64,000 nt of DNA, taken from Candidatus Zixiibacteriota bacterium (GTDB lineage Bacteria > Zixibacteria > MSB-5A5 > GN15 > JAAZOE01). Location: contig JAZGGI010000024.1 of the NCBI GenBank assembly GCA_036480375.1, forward strand, positions 186,001 through 250,000. The letters run 5' to 3'. Every line of letters begins with the position of its first letter. Positions within the stretch are counted from its first letter, which is position 1. The translations under genes and the position numbers were made by a program. A model generated the notes under the pieces. That model was given only the letters and a program-made list of their open reading frames with translations, was not told the DNA's origin and searched no databases. This document shows, piece by piece, positions 8,997 to 16,298 of the stretch.

Positions 8997-11255
8997 ATGA
9001 GTGTGTCGCCGTTACAATTCGCGCAGGAGTTCGAAAAATTCAAATCTGAACTTTCGAAAATCCCGGCCGAGGATATCCAGATTCTTCGCTTAATGGATTT
9101 CTGGCCCAATCTCAAAGAAAAAGTTACCGATCGAAGCTATCAAAGCTATTTTGAAGAGTATCATGCCTATCTGGTGTCACTGTTAAATCACGATAATTTG
9201 AATGACCTTACAATCGATGAATTAAAACAACTTGCCGAAGCTATAATTGATATTCAACATTTTCAAAGTGATGATGAATTTATTGAATCTCTCAATTTTG
9301 TTTATACAAAATTGGCCTCATTGTACTTCTACGTCGGCGATATTGACGAGGGGTTGAAACTATGCGGGACGATAATTGGGGATGAGAGCTTATCAATTCC
9401 GGATATTATATCAGCAAGCCAGGATGCATATTCGGCCTTTAATACTGTTTACGATTATTTTAAGGATTCCCATCCTCAGTTTTTCCGACTTTTATCACAA
9501 ATCCACGATGAGTGGGAATCGGTGCGAGACGCCTATTATTATGACCGAGTTTATTGCCTCTTTGTCGAAAAAACCGATCATGGCCGGTCACTTAGGGGGC
9601 GAATGAGGCTTCTTAAAGGCTCAGTGGAATACTTTGATAAGAATGCCACCACCGACGAGATCACTTTCGATAATCAAATAAAAACACCGGACGATCCCTT
9701 TGTCGGGGCATCTTATGATGCCCTTAAGGCGGTGCGTGGAATTTTTAAGAATTTGAATTACAAAACCGAATCAACTTCGTTCTATCATGCTCATTTTGCG
9801 ATCCATGAAAGCGGGCAGACTTTTACCGGAGATTCCATCGGGCTGGCGACGGGACTTTTGGCATATACCCAATTAATGCGCCCGGATATTTCGAGAGTTG
9901 ACCGCTTTCTCTCGGCCGAGATAGCCTGCACCGGAGGGATTGAAGAATCAGGTCAAATTACTAAAGTCAACGATGAATCCTTGAAATACAAAATTGAAAG
10001 AGCCTTTTTCTCGCCTGTTAAATATCTGGTTTTGCCAAAAGACAATCAGACTGAAGCAGATAATTATCTCAAACAACTTCAAAAAAGATACCCGAAGCGC
10101 AATCTAATTATAATTGGCCTCTACAAATTCAGCGACGCTATCGAAAACCGCAATATCCTTCGTGATGAAAAAGTCTGTATCGGCGAGTTTGTCACCAAGA
10201 AAGCAATAAAATATTCCCGCGCCGCTAAAATCCAGGTCCCGATACTTCTGGCTTTATTGTACGCACTTATATGTATCATCTATCCCAAAGCGTGGATCGG
10301 CTTCGATTGGAATCCGCAGTATGTGCAACCGACTGAAACCGGATTTATTGCACTGAATGCTGATTCGGTACCTCTGTGGTCGGTTGAATTTGACAGTGAA
10401 TCACTTACAAACTCATCAAAATGGAAAATCGGAGATCTTGATGATGATGGAAAGAACGAGGTGGCGTTTATTCCAACTACACTGCCAGTTTGTGATATTA
10501 ATGCTAATCTTTTCCTATACGATGATGACAAAGACCTAATTTTTCAAGATACATGTGTTATATTGAACGAATATATAGGGGACACAACGCTGCAACAGCC
10601 ATATTTCCCTGGAGATATCGACTTTATTTCTAAAGAAGAAAGTCCAATAATAATCTCCAGAATTAAGAAATCCTTTCCGGCACGCTTACATCTAAAATTC
10701 TGGAATATGAATGGTGACCCACTTGGGTGGTATATTAATGCGGGATTCAGCGGAGCAAGTGGTAAGTGTTTTGCAAATGTCCAAGATGAAGGATTGTTCT
10801 TTCTGAGTTATAATAATCGCATGGATTGTGCATGTTTATTTGTTCTTGACCCCGATTCCAGCTATGGCACATCGCCACCCTATGGCATGAATAATAAAAA
10901 GGGCAAACAAAAATGTTACATATTATTCCCCAGAACAGATTTGAATAAGGTCAACCTTTGCAAATATAACTATCCCGGAAAACTCGTTGTTGAATCAGAT
11001 AGTCTATTTATGGTAGAAATCGGCGAAATGAATAATCTGAGTTCTCGGATCAGGTACTATTTTAACAAAGATTTTCGAGTGTTTGATGTTAAAGCTGAAG
11101 ATCCGTTTATTAATGCAAGAGATAAAGCGGTTAGAGAGAGTAAACTTGATCCAATAGAGTGGCAAACTTACTTGGAAGATCTACGCGATGGAGTAACGTA
11201 CTGGATTGATTCTGATTGGGTTACCGAAGGCGAACTTCGCGCCGCCGAAAAATAA
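8997..11255 (+). CDS. Membrane-anchored Lon-type (S16) Ser/Lys protease without ATPase domain
   Basis: 752 residues. Residues 1-230 are helical (TPR-like texture). Residues about 235-395 match the Lon proteolytic domain: catalytic-type serine S280 in TGDSIGLATGLLAY and lysine K330 in NDESLKYKIERAF, which aligns with Lon GIKEKLLAA; SAEIACTGGIEESGQI corresponds to Lon A-x-TGEI. There is no Walker A/B ATPase. One membrane helix follows (about 413-430, IQVPILLALLYALICIIY). The last 320 residues are probably extracytoplasmic and include an FG-GAP-like loop (GDLDDDGKNEVAF). The protease would thus sit on the cytosolic side of the membrane with an outside sensor-like domain. The gene starts on the base after the stop of the zinc-finger gene. 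Substrate unknown. Confidence 0.85.
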   Translation: MSVSPLQFAQEFEKFKSELSKIPAEDIQILRLMDFWPNLKEKVTDRSYQSYFEEYHAYLVSLLNHDNLNDLTIDELKQLAEAIIDIQHFQSDDEFIESLNFVYTKLASLYFYVGDIDEGLKLCGTIIGDESLSIPDIISASQDAYSAFNTVYDYFKDSHPQFFRLLSQIHDEWESVRDAYYYDRVYCLFVEKTDHGRSLRGRMRLLKGSVEYFDKNATTDEITFDNQIKTPDDPFVGASYDALKAVRGIFKNLNYKTESTSFYHAHFAIHESGQTFTGDSIGLATGLLAYTQLMRPDISRVDRFLSAEIACTGGIEESGQITKVNDESLKYKIERAFFSPVKYLVLPKDNQTEADNYLKQLQKRYPKRNLIIIGLYKFSDAIENRNILRDEKVCIGEFVTKKAIKYSRAAKIQVPILLALLYALICIIYPKAWIGFDWNPQYVQPTETGFIALNADSVPLWSVEFDSESLTNSSKWKIGDLDDDGKNEVAFIPTTLPVCDINANLFLYDDDKDLIFQDTCVILNEYIGDTTLQQPYFPGDIDFISKEESPIIISRIKKSFPARLHLKFWNMNGDPLGWYINAGFSGASGKCFANVQDEGLFFLSYNNRMDCACLFVLDPDSSYGTSPPYGMNNKKGKQKCYILFPRTDLNKVNLCKYNYPGKLVVESDSLFMVEIGEMNNLSSRIRYYFNKDFRVFDVKAEDPFINARDKAVRESKLDPIEWQTYLEDLRDGVTYWIDSDWVTEGELRAAEK

Positions 11256-11465
11256 AAAAATAACTTACCTTCCCGCTAATAACTCAAAATATTTTCTATA
11301 AACCAGCCATCTCGTTCCTATTACATCTATAGATACAGATTAGCCAAAGGGTCAATAATAATAGCCAAAGAAAGTTCGTGATGCTAAAAAACAAAATGTA
11401 CCATGCAAAATACCTAATTGGGGTATTTCAAAGACTACTTAACTCCATTTCGAAAGGATAATGCT

Positions 11466-13406
11466 ATGCTAAAATCTCTGATGACCTTACTCATCATATT
11501 TGCGGTTCTGTCGGTGGGGGGGAGGCTCGCAGCAGAACCTCTCTTTGATGCAGCTGTCAACTATCCAGTTGGTGCCGTTCCGAATGATATCTTCTCGGCT
11601 GATTATGACGGTGATGGCGATGAGGACCTGGCTGTAACCAATTCTGGTTCGGACAACATAGGCATCCTTATGAACAACGGTGACGGTACCTTTGCGACGC
11701 CGGTTGATTATTACGTTGGTGAGAACACGCATTCCGTGTTTTCGGAAGACTTCGATAGAGATGGTTACCCTGACCTGGTCGTATCGAATTACAACAGCAG
11801 CAGTTGCGTAGGTGTTGTCTCAGTATTGATTAACAATGGCGATGGGACGTTTGCACCGCCTGTAAACTACGTAGCCGGCGGTTGCCCACAATCCGTTTTC
11901 TCGGCGGATTTCGACGGCAACGGCTCTCCTGACTTGGCGGTAGCTAACGCCGGTTCTGATGATGTGTCGGTCCTGATCAACAACGGTGACGGCACCTTTG
12001 CAGCCCCCGTCAATTACCCTGTTGGTAACTATACGGTTTCTGTCATCTCGGCAGACTTTGACGGTGACGGCTGTTTGGACCTTGCCGTGGTCGGCTTCTG
12101 GACTTATGATGTTTCCATCATGATAAACAACTGCGACGGCTCGTTTGCACCACCCGTCAGTTATCCGGTAGGCGCGCTACCGACATCAGTATTTGCAGCT
12201 GATTATGACGGTGATGGCGATGAGGACTTGGCTGTGACAAATGGTGGCCCCGACAATGTCTCTGTCTTATTGAACAATGGTTACGGCATTTTTGGGCTGG
12301 CTGGTACTTATCCAGTTGGTGCAGGACCGCGTTCCGTTATTGCTGCCGATTTCAATGGCAATGGCTTCGCCGACTTGGCAGTATCCAATCAGAACTCCGA
12401 CGATTTATCCATCCTAATGAACAACGGTGATAGCTCGTTTGCGGTGGCTTTCAGTCTTCCAGTCGGTGACCAACCGTACTTTATCTCATCGGCCGACTTC
12501 GATAACAACGGCTTTCCGGACCTTGCTGTACCCAATAAAGGTTCCAACACTGTCTCAATCCTGATGAATCAGTTGTCGATGACGCTCCCCGTCCACCTCG
12601 ACATCAAGCCAGGATCATGTCCCAATCCGCTAAACGTTAAAGTGAAAGACCCGGATTTTTATTACTGGGAACCTCCCGAAAACAATAATGGCGGTGAATC
12701 AGGAAATGAAAGTTCGGATGCCTATAAGCAAATTCCAAATGGACCGATAAAAAAATGGGCTGTAGTACCGGCAGCGATCTTGGGCACGGCTGATTTTGAT
12801 GCCAGCGATATTAACCAGTCGACAATTACACTTGAAGGGATTCCAGTTGTACGCTGGAATTATGAAGATGTCGCTACTCCGATGCCAGTCGATGCAACCG
12901 AATGCGATTGCAACGCCGACGGCCCGGACGGTTTTTTAGATTTAACTCTCATGTTTGGCCGAAGTGAATTAAAAGAAGCGCTGGGTGAGGTTAATGATGG
13001 CGATGTTATTACTCTGACTATCTCCGGAGAATTAAATGACGGAACACCCTTTGAAGGAACTGACTGCGTTATTATCAGGGGAAATCCGGAGCCCGAGGGG
13101 ATACCATTTGCCAACAATACAAGTTCAGACCAATCAATGTTATTGGGCAACTATCCCAATCCGTTCAATCCGTCAACGACAATTGGCTATAATCTTGTTC
13201 AGGGCGGTCATGTCAAGTTGGAGATATTCAATATCTCAGGACAGAGAATCGTCTCTCTGGTCAATGAGGAAAAGGAAGCCGGATTGCATTCAGTCGTTTG
13301 GGACGGCAAAGATAGCTCCGGCCGTCAGGTTGCCAGCGGAATCTATTTCTACCGGCTGGAGGCTGGCGAGTTTTCTGATACCAGGAAGATGATTCTGATG
13401 AAGTAG
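11466..13406 (+). CDS. Secreted FG-GAP/VCBS repeat protein with FlgD-type C-terminal sorting domain
   Basis: 646 residues from the ATG at 11466, chosen because AAAGGA lies 7 bp upstream and a signal peptide (MLKSLMTLLIIFAVLSV..) follows; the frame is open from 11418. Seven to eight FG-GAP blades of about 47 residues fill residues 25-375, each with a DFDGDG/DYDGDG calcium loop, a DLAV strand and a NNGDGTF turn; together they should fold as a beta-propeller. An IKPGSCPNPLNVK domain follows (about 380-540), then the FlgD/Por sorting module (NYPNPFNPS, VVWDGKDSSG, GIYFYRL, KMILMK). FG-GAP propellers bind ligands or proteins at the cell surface. Near-identical DNA at 11602 and 12200 shows that blades arose by recent duplication. 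Confidence 0.88.
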   Translation: MLKSLMTLLIIFAVLSVGGRLAAEPLFDAAVNYPVGAVPNDIFSADYDGDGDEDLAVTNSGSDNIGILMNNGDGTFATPVDYYVGENTHSVFSEDFDRDGYPDLVVSNYNSSSCVGVVSVLINNGDGTFAPPVNYVAGGCPQSVFSADFDGNGSPDLAVANAGSDDVSVLINNGDGTFAAPVNYPVGNYTVSVISADFDGDGCLDLAVVGFWTYDVSIMINNCDGSFAPPVSYPVGALPTSVFAADYDGDGDEDLAVTNGGPDNVSVLLNNGYGIFGLAGTYPVGAGPRSVIAADFNGNGFADLAVSNQNSDDLSILMNNGDSSFAVAFSLPVGDQPYFISSADFDNNGFPDLAVPNKGSNTVSILMNQLSMTLPVHLDIKPGSCPNPLNVKVKDPDFYYWEPPENNNGGESGNESSDAYKQIPNGPIKKWAVVPAAILGTADFDASDINQSTITLEGIPVVRWNYEDVATPMPVDATECDCNADGPDGFLDLTLMFGRSELKEALGEVNDGDVITLTISGELNDGTPFEGTDCVIIRGNPEPEGIPFANNTSSDQSMLLGNYPNPFNPSTTIGYNLVQGGHVKLEIFNISGQRIVSLVNEEKEAGLHSVVWDGKDSSGRQVASGIYFYRLEAGEFSDTRKMILMK

Positions 13407-13467
13407 AGGGGGATGTGATAAACGGGGATGGACATCTCAATCAATGGACCATTGACTGAACATAATG

Positions 13468-13503
13468 CCCGGCGGGGATCGTGCTCTCCTCGCCGGGTTA
13501 TTC
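13468..13503 (+). terminator. Probable terminator after the FG-GAP protein gene
   Basis: CCCGGCG at 13468-13474 pairs with CGCCGGG at 13491-13497 and is followed by a modest T-rich tail (TTATT). It lies about 60 bp after the stop at 13406. The weak T tract lowers confidence. Confidence 0.5.
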
Positions 13504-13638
13504 TATGAGTAAATAACGGAAAAACGTAATCCCGGCTTAAAATCATTTCTCCTCTTTAATTTATTTCTCCCATATAATTTTCTAATGGATACTCATAAGA
13601 TTCATGCCTCCCACCGAAACGGAAATTGGGAACGATTT

Positions 13639-13666
13639 TTGCTTGAATAGTCCCGAACAGTATAAT
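13639..13666 (+). promoter_or_regulatory. Promoter of the OmpA-like/lipoprotein pair
   Basis: TTGCTT (13639-13644), 16-bp spacer, and a perfect TATAAT (13661-13666). The start would be near 13673, leaving an approximately 250-nt leader before the ATG at 13922. Confidence 0.55.
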
Positions 13667-13921
13667 TTTATGCAAAAATCACCGGAAATCCGGTGGCAGA
13701 GAAAGGATTATTAGGATACTGCGCCGATTCGAGAGAATGTAAAACGCAATGAATTGCATTATTAATGAAGGCTCATGCTGTGACTTTTGATCGATTGTCC
13801 TGAAAAATTTACGCCTTCTCCATATTCTCCTGAGTTAATAGTAAGACCGTTTCAAAAATTGCATCGACCGTTGTTTCAAGCCAATTACTAATGGCGTAAC
13901 CGGTAGAAATCAGTGTGACTT

Positions 13922-14878
13922 ATGAAGAAATTGACTTTTACGGTAGTCGGATACTTGATATTGCTGGCGTCAATCGCCTCATCCCAGGAAGTAATCATAA
14001 CCGATTTTCCGATAGGCGTCGGCTCCAATGCAAATAAGGAATTCTTCGCGCCGTATCTTGATGAATTGCAAGCGATAACAGATACGCTGCAAAAATATCC
14101 TTTGGCCCGGGCGATAGTTACCGGGGGAGCTGACGGCGAAAAATATAAACAAAATAACGATGCCAAAAATCCCGGCCTGGCGCTCGGTCGCGCGCACGTT
14201 CTGCGCAATCTCTTAATCGATGAATTTAATGTCGACTCCTCTCAAATTATTATTCAATCGGCGGATACAAAGGTAAAAGGCGCGAATTATCGATTCGCCG
14301 GCGTTCGGATAATAAACGAGCTTTCAATCCTGAACAGGCGCCTGGAAGCCCTTGAAAACAGGCCGCCGGTTGAAAAACACTTTACCGAAGTCAAGGAAAT
14401 CACCAGTGAATTCAAAGAAAGTCTGGGGCTGCAATTTGGCGTCGGCCTTTATACTTCACCTTTCGGCGGGATACCGATTGTGGCCGGGGGTATATCGTGG
14501 AAAAGTATTTTATACGCCGAAGGATTCGCCGGTCATACATTCTGGAACAGTTCTTTTGAATTTGAAGGAGTAGATCTGGATACCCGGCGACGAATGATCG
14601 GCGGCCAGATAATTTATTATCCATATGGACACATACCTGTTGGCATTGTAGGAGGTTGGATTCGTATTGAGGAAATCTCTCAAGAGTATTACAAATATGC
14701 CAAATTGTCTGAAGGTCCTCTGTTTGGGTTGCGGGCGTCGCCTTACGATTATATTTCAGTTACGGGCGCATATAATCCGGCGAAACATCTTATTGCCGGA
14801 GATTCAAAATCCAAATCGAAAAACGGCCAGTTTTTATTTACAATAACGATCCATATTGGATTCGGAGGCGAGAAGTGA
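13922..14878 (+). CDS. Secreted protein with N-terminal OmpA-like domain and C-terminal beta-rich (barrel-like) region
   Basis: 318 residues with a signal peptide (MKKLTFTVVGYLILLASIASS). Residues about 35-135 fit an OmpA-like peptidoglycan-binding fold: a DELQAITDTLQKYP helix, an AIVTGGADGE strand-turn, and LALGRAHVLRNLLIDEF followed by SSQIIIQS. The order is unusual, since OmpA domains normally follow the barrel. A short coiled segment (ILNRRLEALENRPP) leads to a C-terminal half of alternating strands that resembles a small outer-membrane barrel (LQFGVGLYTSPFGG, MIGGQIIYYPYG, FTITIHIGFG). No strong Shine-Dalgarno is visible before the ATG. It overlaps the following lipoprotein gene by 4 bp (GTGA), so the two are translated together. 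Confidence 0.7.
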   Translation: MKKLTFTVVGYLILLASIASSQEVIITDFPIGVGSNANKEFFAPYLDELQAITDTLQKYPLARAIVTGGADGEKYKQNNDAKNPGLALGRAHVLRNLLIDEFNVDSSQIIIQSADTKVKGANYRFAGVRIINELSILNRRLEALENRPPVEKHFTEVKEITSEFKESLGLQFGVGLYTSPFGGIPIVAGGISWKSILYAEGFAGHTFWNSSFEFEGVDLDTRRRMIGGQIIYYPYGHIPVGIVGGWIRIEEISQEYYKYAKLSEGPLFGLRASPYDYISVTGAYNPAKHLIAGDSKSKSKNGQFLFTITIHIGFGGEK

Positions 14879-15399
14879 AAAAACCTATTATTTGTGCCGT
14901 CTGGACTTTATTGTTAACCGGCAGCATAATCTTCGTAAATTGCTCCAATCCCCTCGAAAGTTCCGATTTGGCAGGAACGGATCCGGTTCCCAGTATAGAT
15001 ACTTTGTTCAGCATTGATACTCTGCATACGATCGACACTTTAACGCAAATTGATACACTTACAATAATAGATACAATAACAATCATTGAACCGGGGATAG
15101 GCGAATCTCAAATAGTGTGCGGCCGGATATCAACGACTCAAAAAGACCTCGTCTGGATGTTTCGAAATCCTGAGGGAACTTATAATCTTGAATTTACGGC
15201 GTTAACCGATCGGGATAAACCGGCACAGGAATTAGCTCTTGATATCGACGGCCAGGAATTTTTATGGAATCCCGGAGAAAATCCCGAATTAATAACGGAA
15301 CTAATCTTATCTCAAAATGCCGTTTTCCGCATTACGACTAATAAGCCGCCATCACTGGGTCACGCGATTGACATCTGTCTCAGCATAACCGCACATTAA
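14875..15399 (+). CDS. Putative lipoprotein with tandem IDTL repeats
   Basis: 174 residues from a GTG that overlaps the previous stop. The N-terminus is lipoprotein-like: two lysines, a hydrophobic stretch and FVNCSNPL, although Asn at -1 is not a classic lipobox. Residues about 40-70 carry a 6-residue tandem repeat (SIDTLF, SIDTLH, TIDTLT, QIDTLT, IIDTIT), likely a stalk or beta-rich spacer. The rest is a small beta domain of unknown type (about 80-174). Its coupling to the OmpA-like gene suggests that both act together in the outer envelope. No function is assigned. Confidence 0.7.
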   Translation: MKKPIICAVWTLLLTGSIIFVNCSNPLESSDLAGTDPVPSIDTLFSIDTLHTIDTLTQIDTLTIIDTITIIEPGIGESQIVCGRISTTQKDLVWMFRNPEGTYNLEFTALTDRDKPAQELALDIDGQEFLWNPGENPELITELILSQNAVFRITTNKPPSLGHAIDICLSITAH

Positions 15400-15493
15400 T
15401 AACACCTATTCTTAAATATCATTGATACGGACATACCAATCCACTAAGGCGTGTAAAGACAACAATATTTACGAAAATTAATTCACATTTTCC

Positions 15494-15521
15494 TTGACTT
15501 CGAATCGGTAATTGTTATATT
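15494..15521 (+). promoter_or_regulatory. Promoter-like sequence
   Basis: TTGACT at 15494-15499, 16-bp spacer, TATATT at 15516-15521. It faces the 47-codon ORF and the repeat-rich spacer. The nearest certain gene in that direction starts 780 bp on, so its target is unclear. Confidence 0.45.
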
Positions 15522-15780
15522 CGAATAGTAGGCCCATCTAGATTAAACAAAAGAGCATAACCAAAAGAGCACAACATGAGCACATATACTTTTTTAGGAT
15601 TGTGTACCAATGTTAACTGGAGGATTGCTTATCGATTAGTCAGTTGGGGTAATGATAGAGTGAAGCGAAGCTTAATTTCTGCATGGAAAGCTGAGCATAG
15701 CTACAACTCACCGGGGTAATTTCGAGATATCGACTAGGGACAACGATTATGCCTTTAGGGGTGTATACTGGGGACATCAC

Positions 15781-15819
15781 TGGGAATAACTGGGAACCGT
15801 TGGGAACGCTCACTGGGAA
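15781..15819. repeat. Four TGGGAA boxes, three at exact 10-bp spacing
   Basis: TGGGAA occurs at 15781, 15791, 15801 and 15814. The first three are spaced exactly 10 bp, about one helical turn, as in iteron-like or cooperative protein-binding sites. No motif match to a known regulator is claimed. Confidence 0.6.
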
Positions 15820-16057
15820 CATGCGCTAAGAGACGACAAGGATATTTCTCGTCGCTTCTATTTACTCGCCTCGACTTTTTATACAACTTAATATTTGTAA
15901 TTAGAGTGGTCAAGTAACAGGCTTTGATCAAGGCTTAGTAGTGTGTTTTAACCTCTTGGATGCGAAGGGGGGTGATAACGGGCCAAAGTATTACATGATA
16001 TACACTCTTGTAGGTGTACTTACCACGAGATGATGTTAGGAAATGTAAGTTTTTTGT

Positions 16058-16081
16058 GGAGGTCTCTCACCTAACCTGGGA
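16058..16081 (+). repeat. 24-bp dispersed repeat, left copy (inverted relative to 24277-24300)
   Basis: This sequence (GGAGGTCTCTCACC..CTGGGA) is repeated exactly in reverse complement at 24277-24300. The two copies flank the genes at 16299-23918. It contains an internal AGGT..ACCT inverted repeat. No target-site duplication is apparent. Confidence 0.85.
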
Positions 16082-16142
16082 CGGTTCTATACGAATCCGC
16101 ATATCTTTGCTATCCTGCATTTCTCAATGGTAAACAGTTTCT

Positions 16143-16222
16143 CGGCGCTTCAATTCTGAAGTGCCGAATGATACAGGGATTTCTTCCCTAACCGGAAATC
16201 CCTGTATGTGGCGATTTACGCC
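16143..16222 (+). ncRNA. Structured 5' leader with three consecutive hairpins
   Basis: Hairpin 1 pairs 16143-16152 with 16157-16166 (10 bp with one G-U, 4-base loop). Hairpin 2 pairs 16171-16183 with 16195-16207 (13 bp, perfect). Hairpin 3 is GGCG/CGCC at 16210-16222. They lie 80-155 nt before the start codon of the large secreted protein. The element may be a cis-regulatory RNA, an mRNA-stability element or an attenuator; no T tract follows. It matches no riboswitch class I recognise. Confidence 0.45.
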
Positions 16223-16298
16223 GCAAAATCCCGTTACTGCAGTTACAAATCTATTTCGTAACGCAGAACTTTTAAAAAACCTTAATTGGGAAGGTTAA

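Larger units (their letters stand above)
13407..13921. other. Intergenic region with palindrome, terminator, promoter and long leader
   Basis: 515 bp without a convincing gene. It holds a 15-bp palindrome (13441-13455), the terminator at 13468-13500, a promoter at 13639-13666 and then an untranslated leader of about 250 nt. The leader begins with a strong 6-bp hairpin, CACCGG/CCGGTG at 13680-13695. The leader does not match a riboswitch class I know. Confidence 0.6.
15400..16298. other. Long intergenic region: promoter, phased TGGGAA repeats, 24-bp repeat, hairpin leader
   Basis: 899 bp with no convincing gene. In order: a promoter-like pair, TTGACT (15494-15499) and TATATT (15516-15521); a possible 47-codon ORF (15576-15719) with no ribosome site; four TGGGAA boxes (15781-15819); one copy of a 24-bp inverted repeat (16058-16081); and three consecutive hairpins (16143-16222) leading into the next gene. 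It is more structured than ordinary spacer. Confidence 0.6.

Noticed and set aside
13441-13455. Palindrome TCAATGG-A-CCATTGA considered as an operator
   Set aside because: It lies after a stop codon and before the terminator with no promoter near it; too little evidence to call a regulatory site.
15773-15821. TGGGAA array considered as a CRISPR array
   Set aside because: The units are 6 bp with 4-7 bp spacers, far too short for repeats and spacers, and no cas genes are present.
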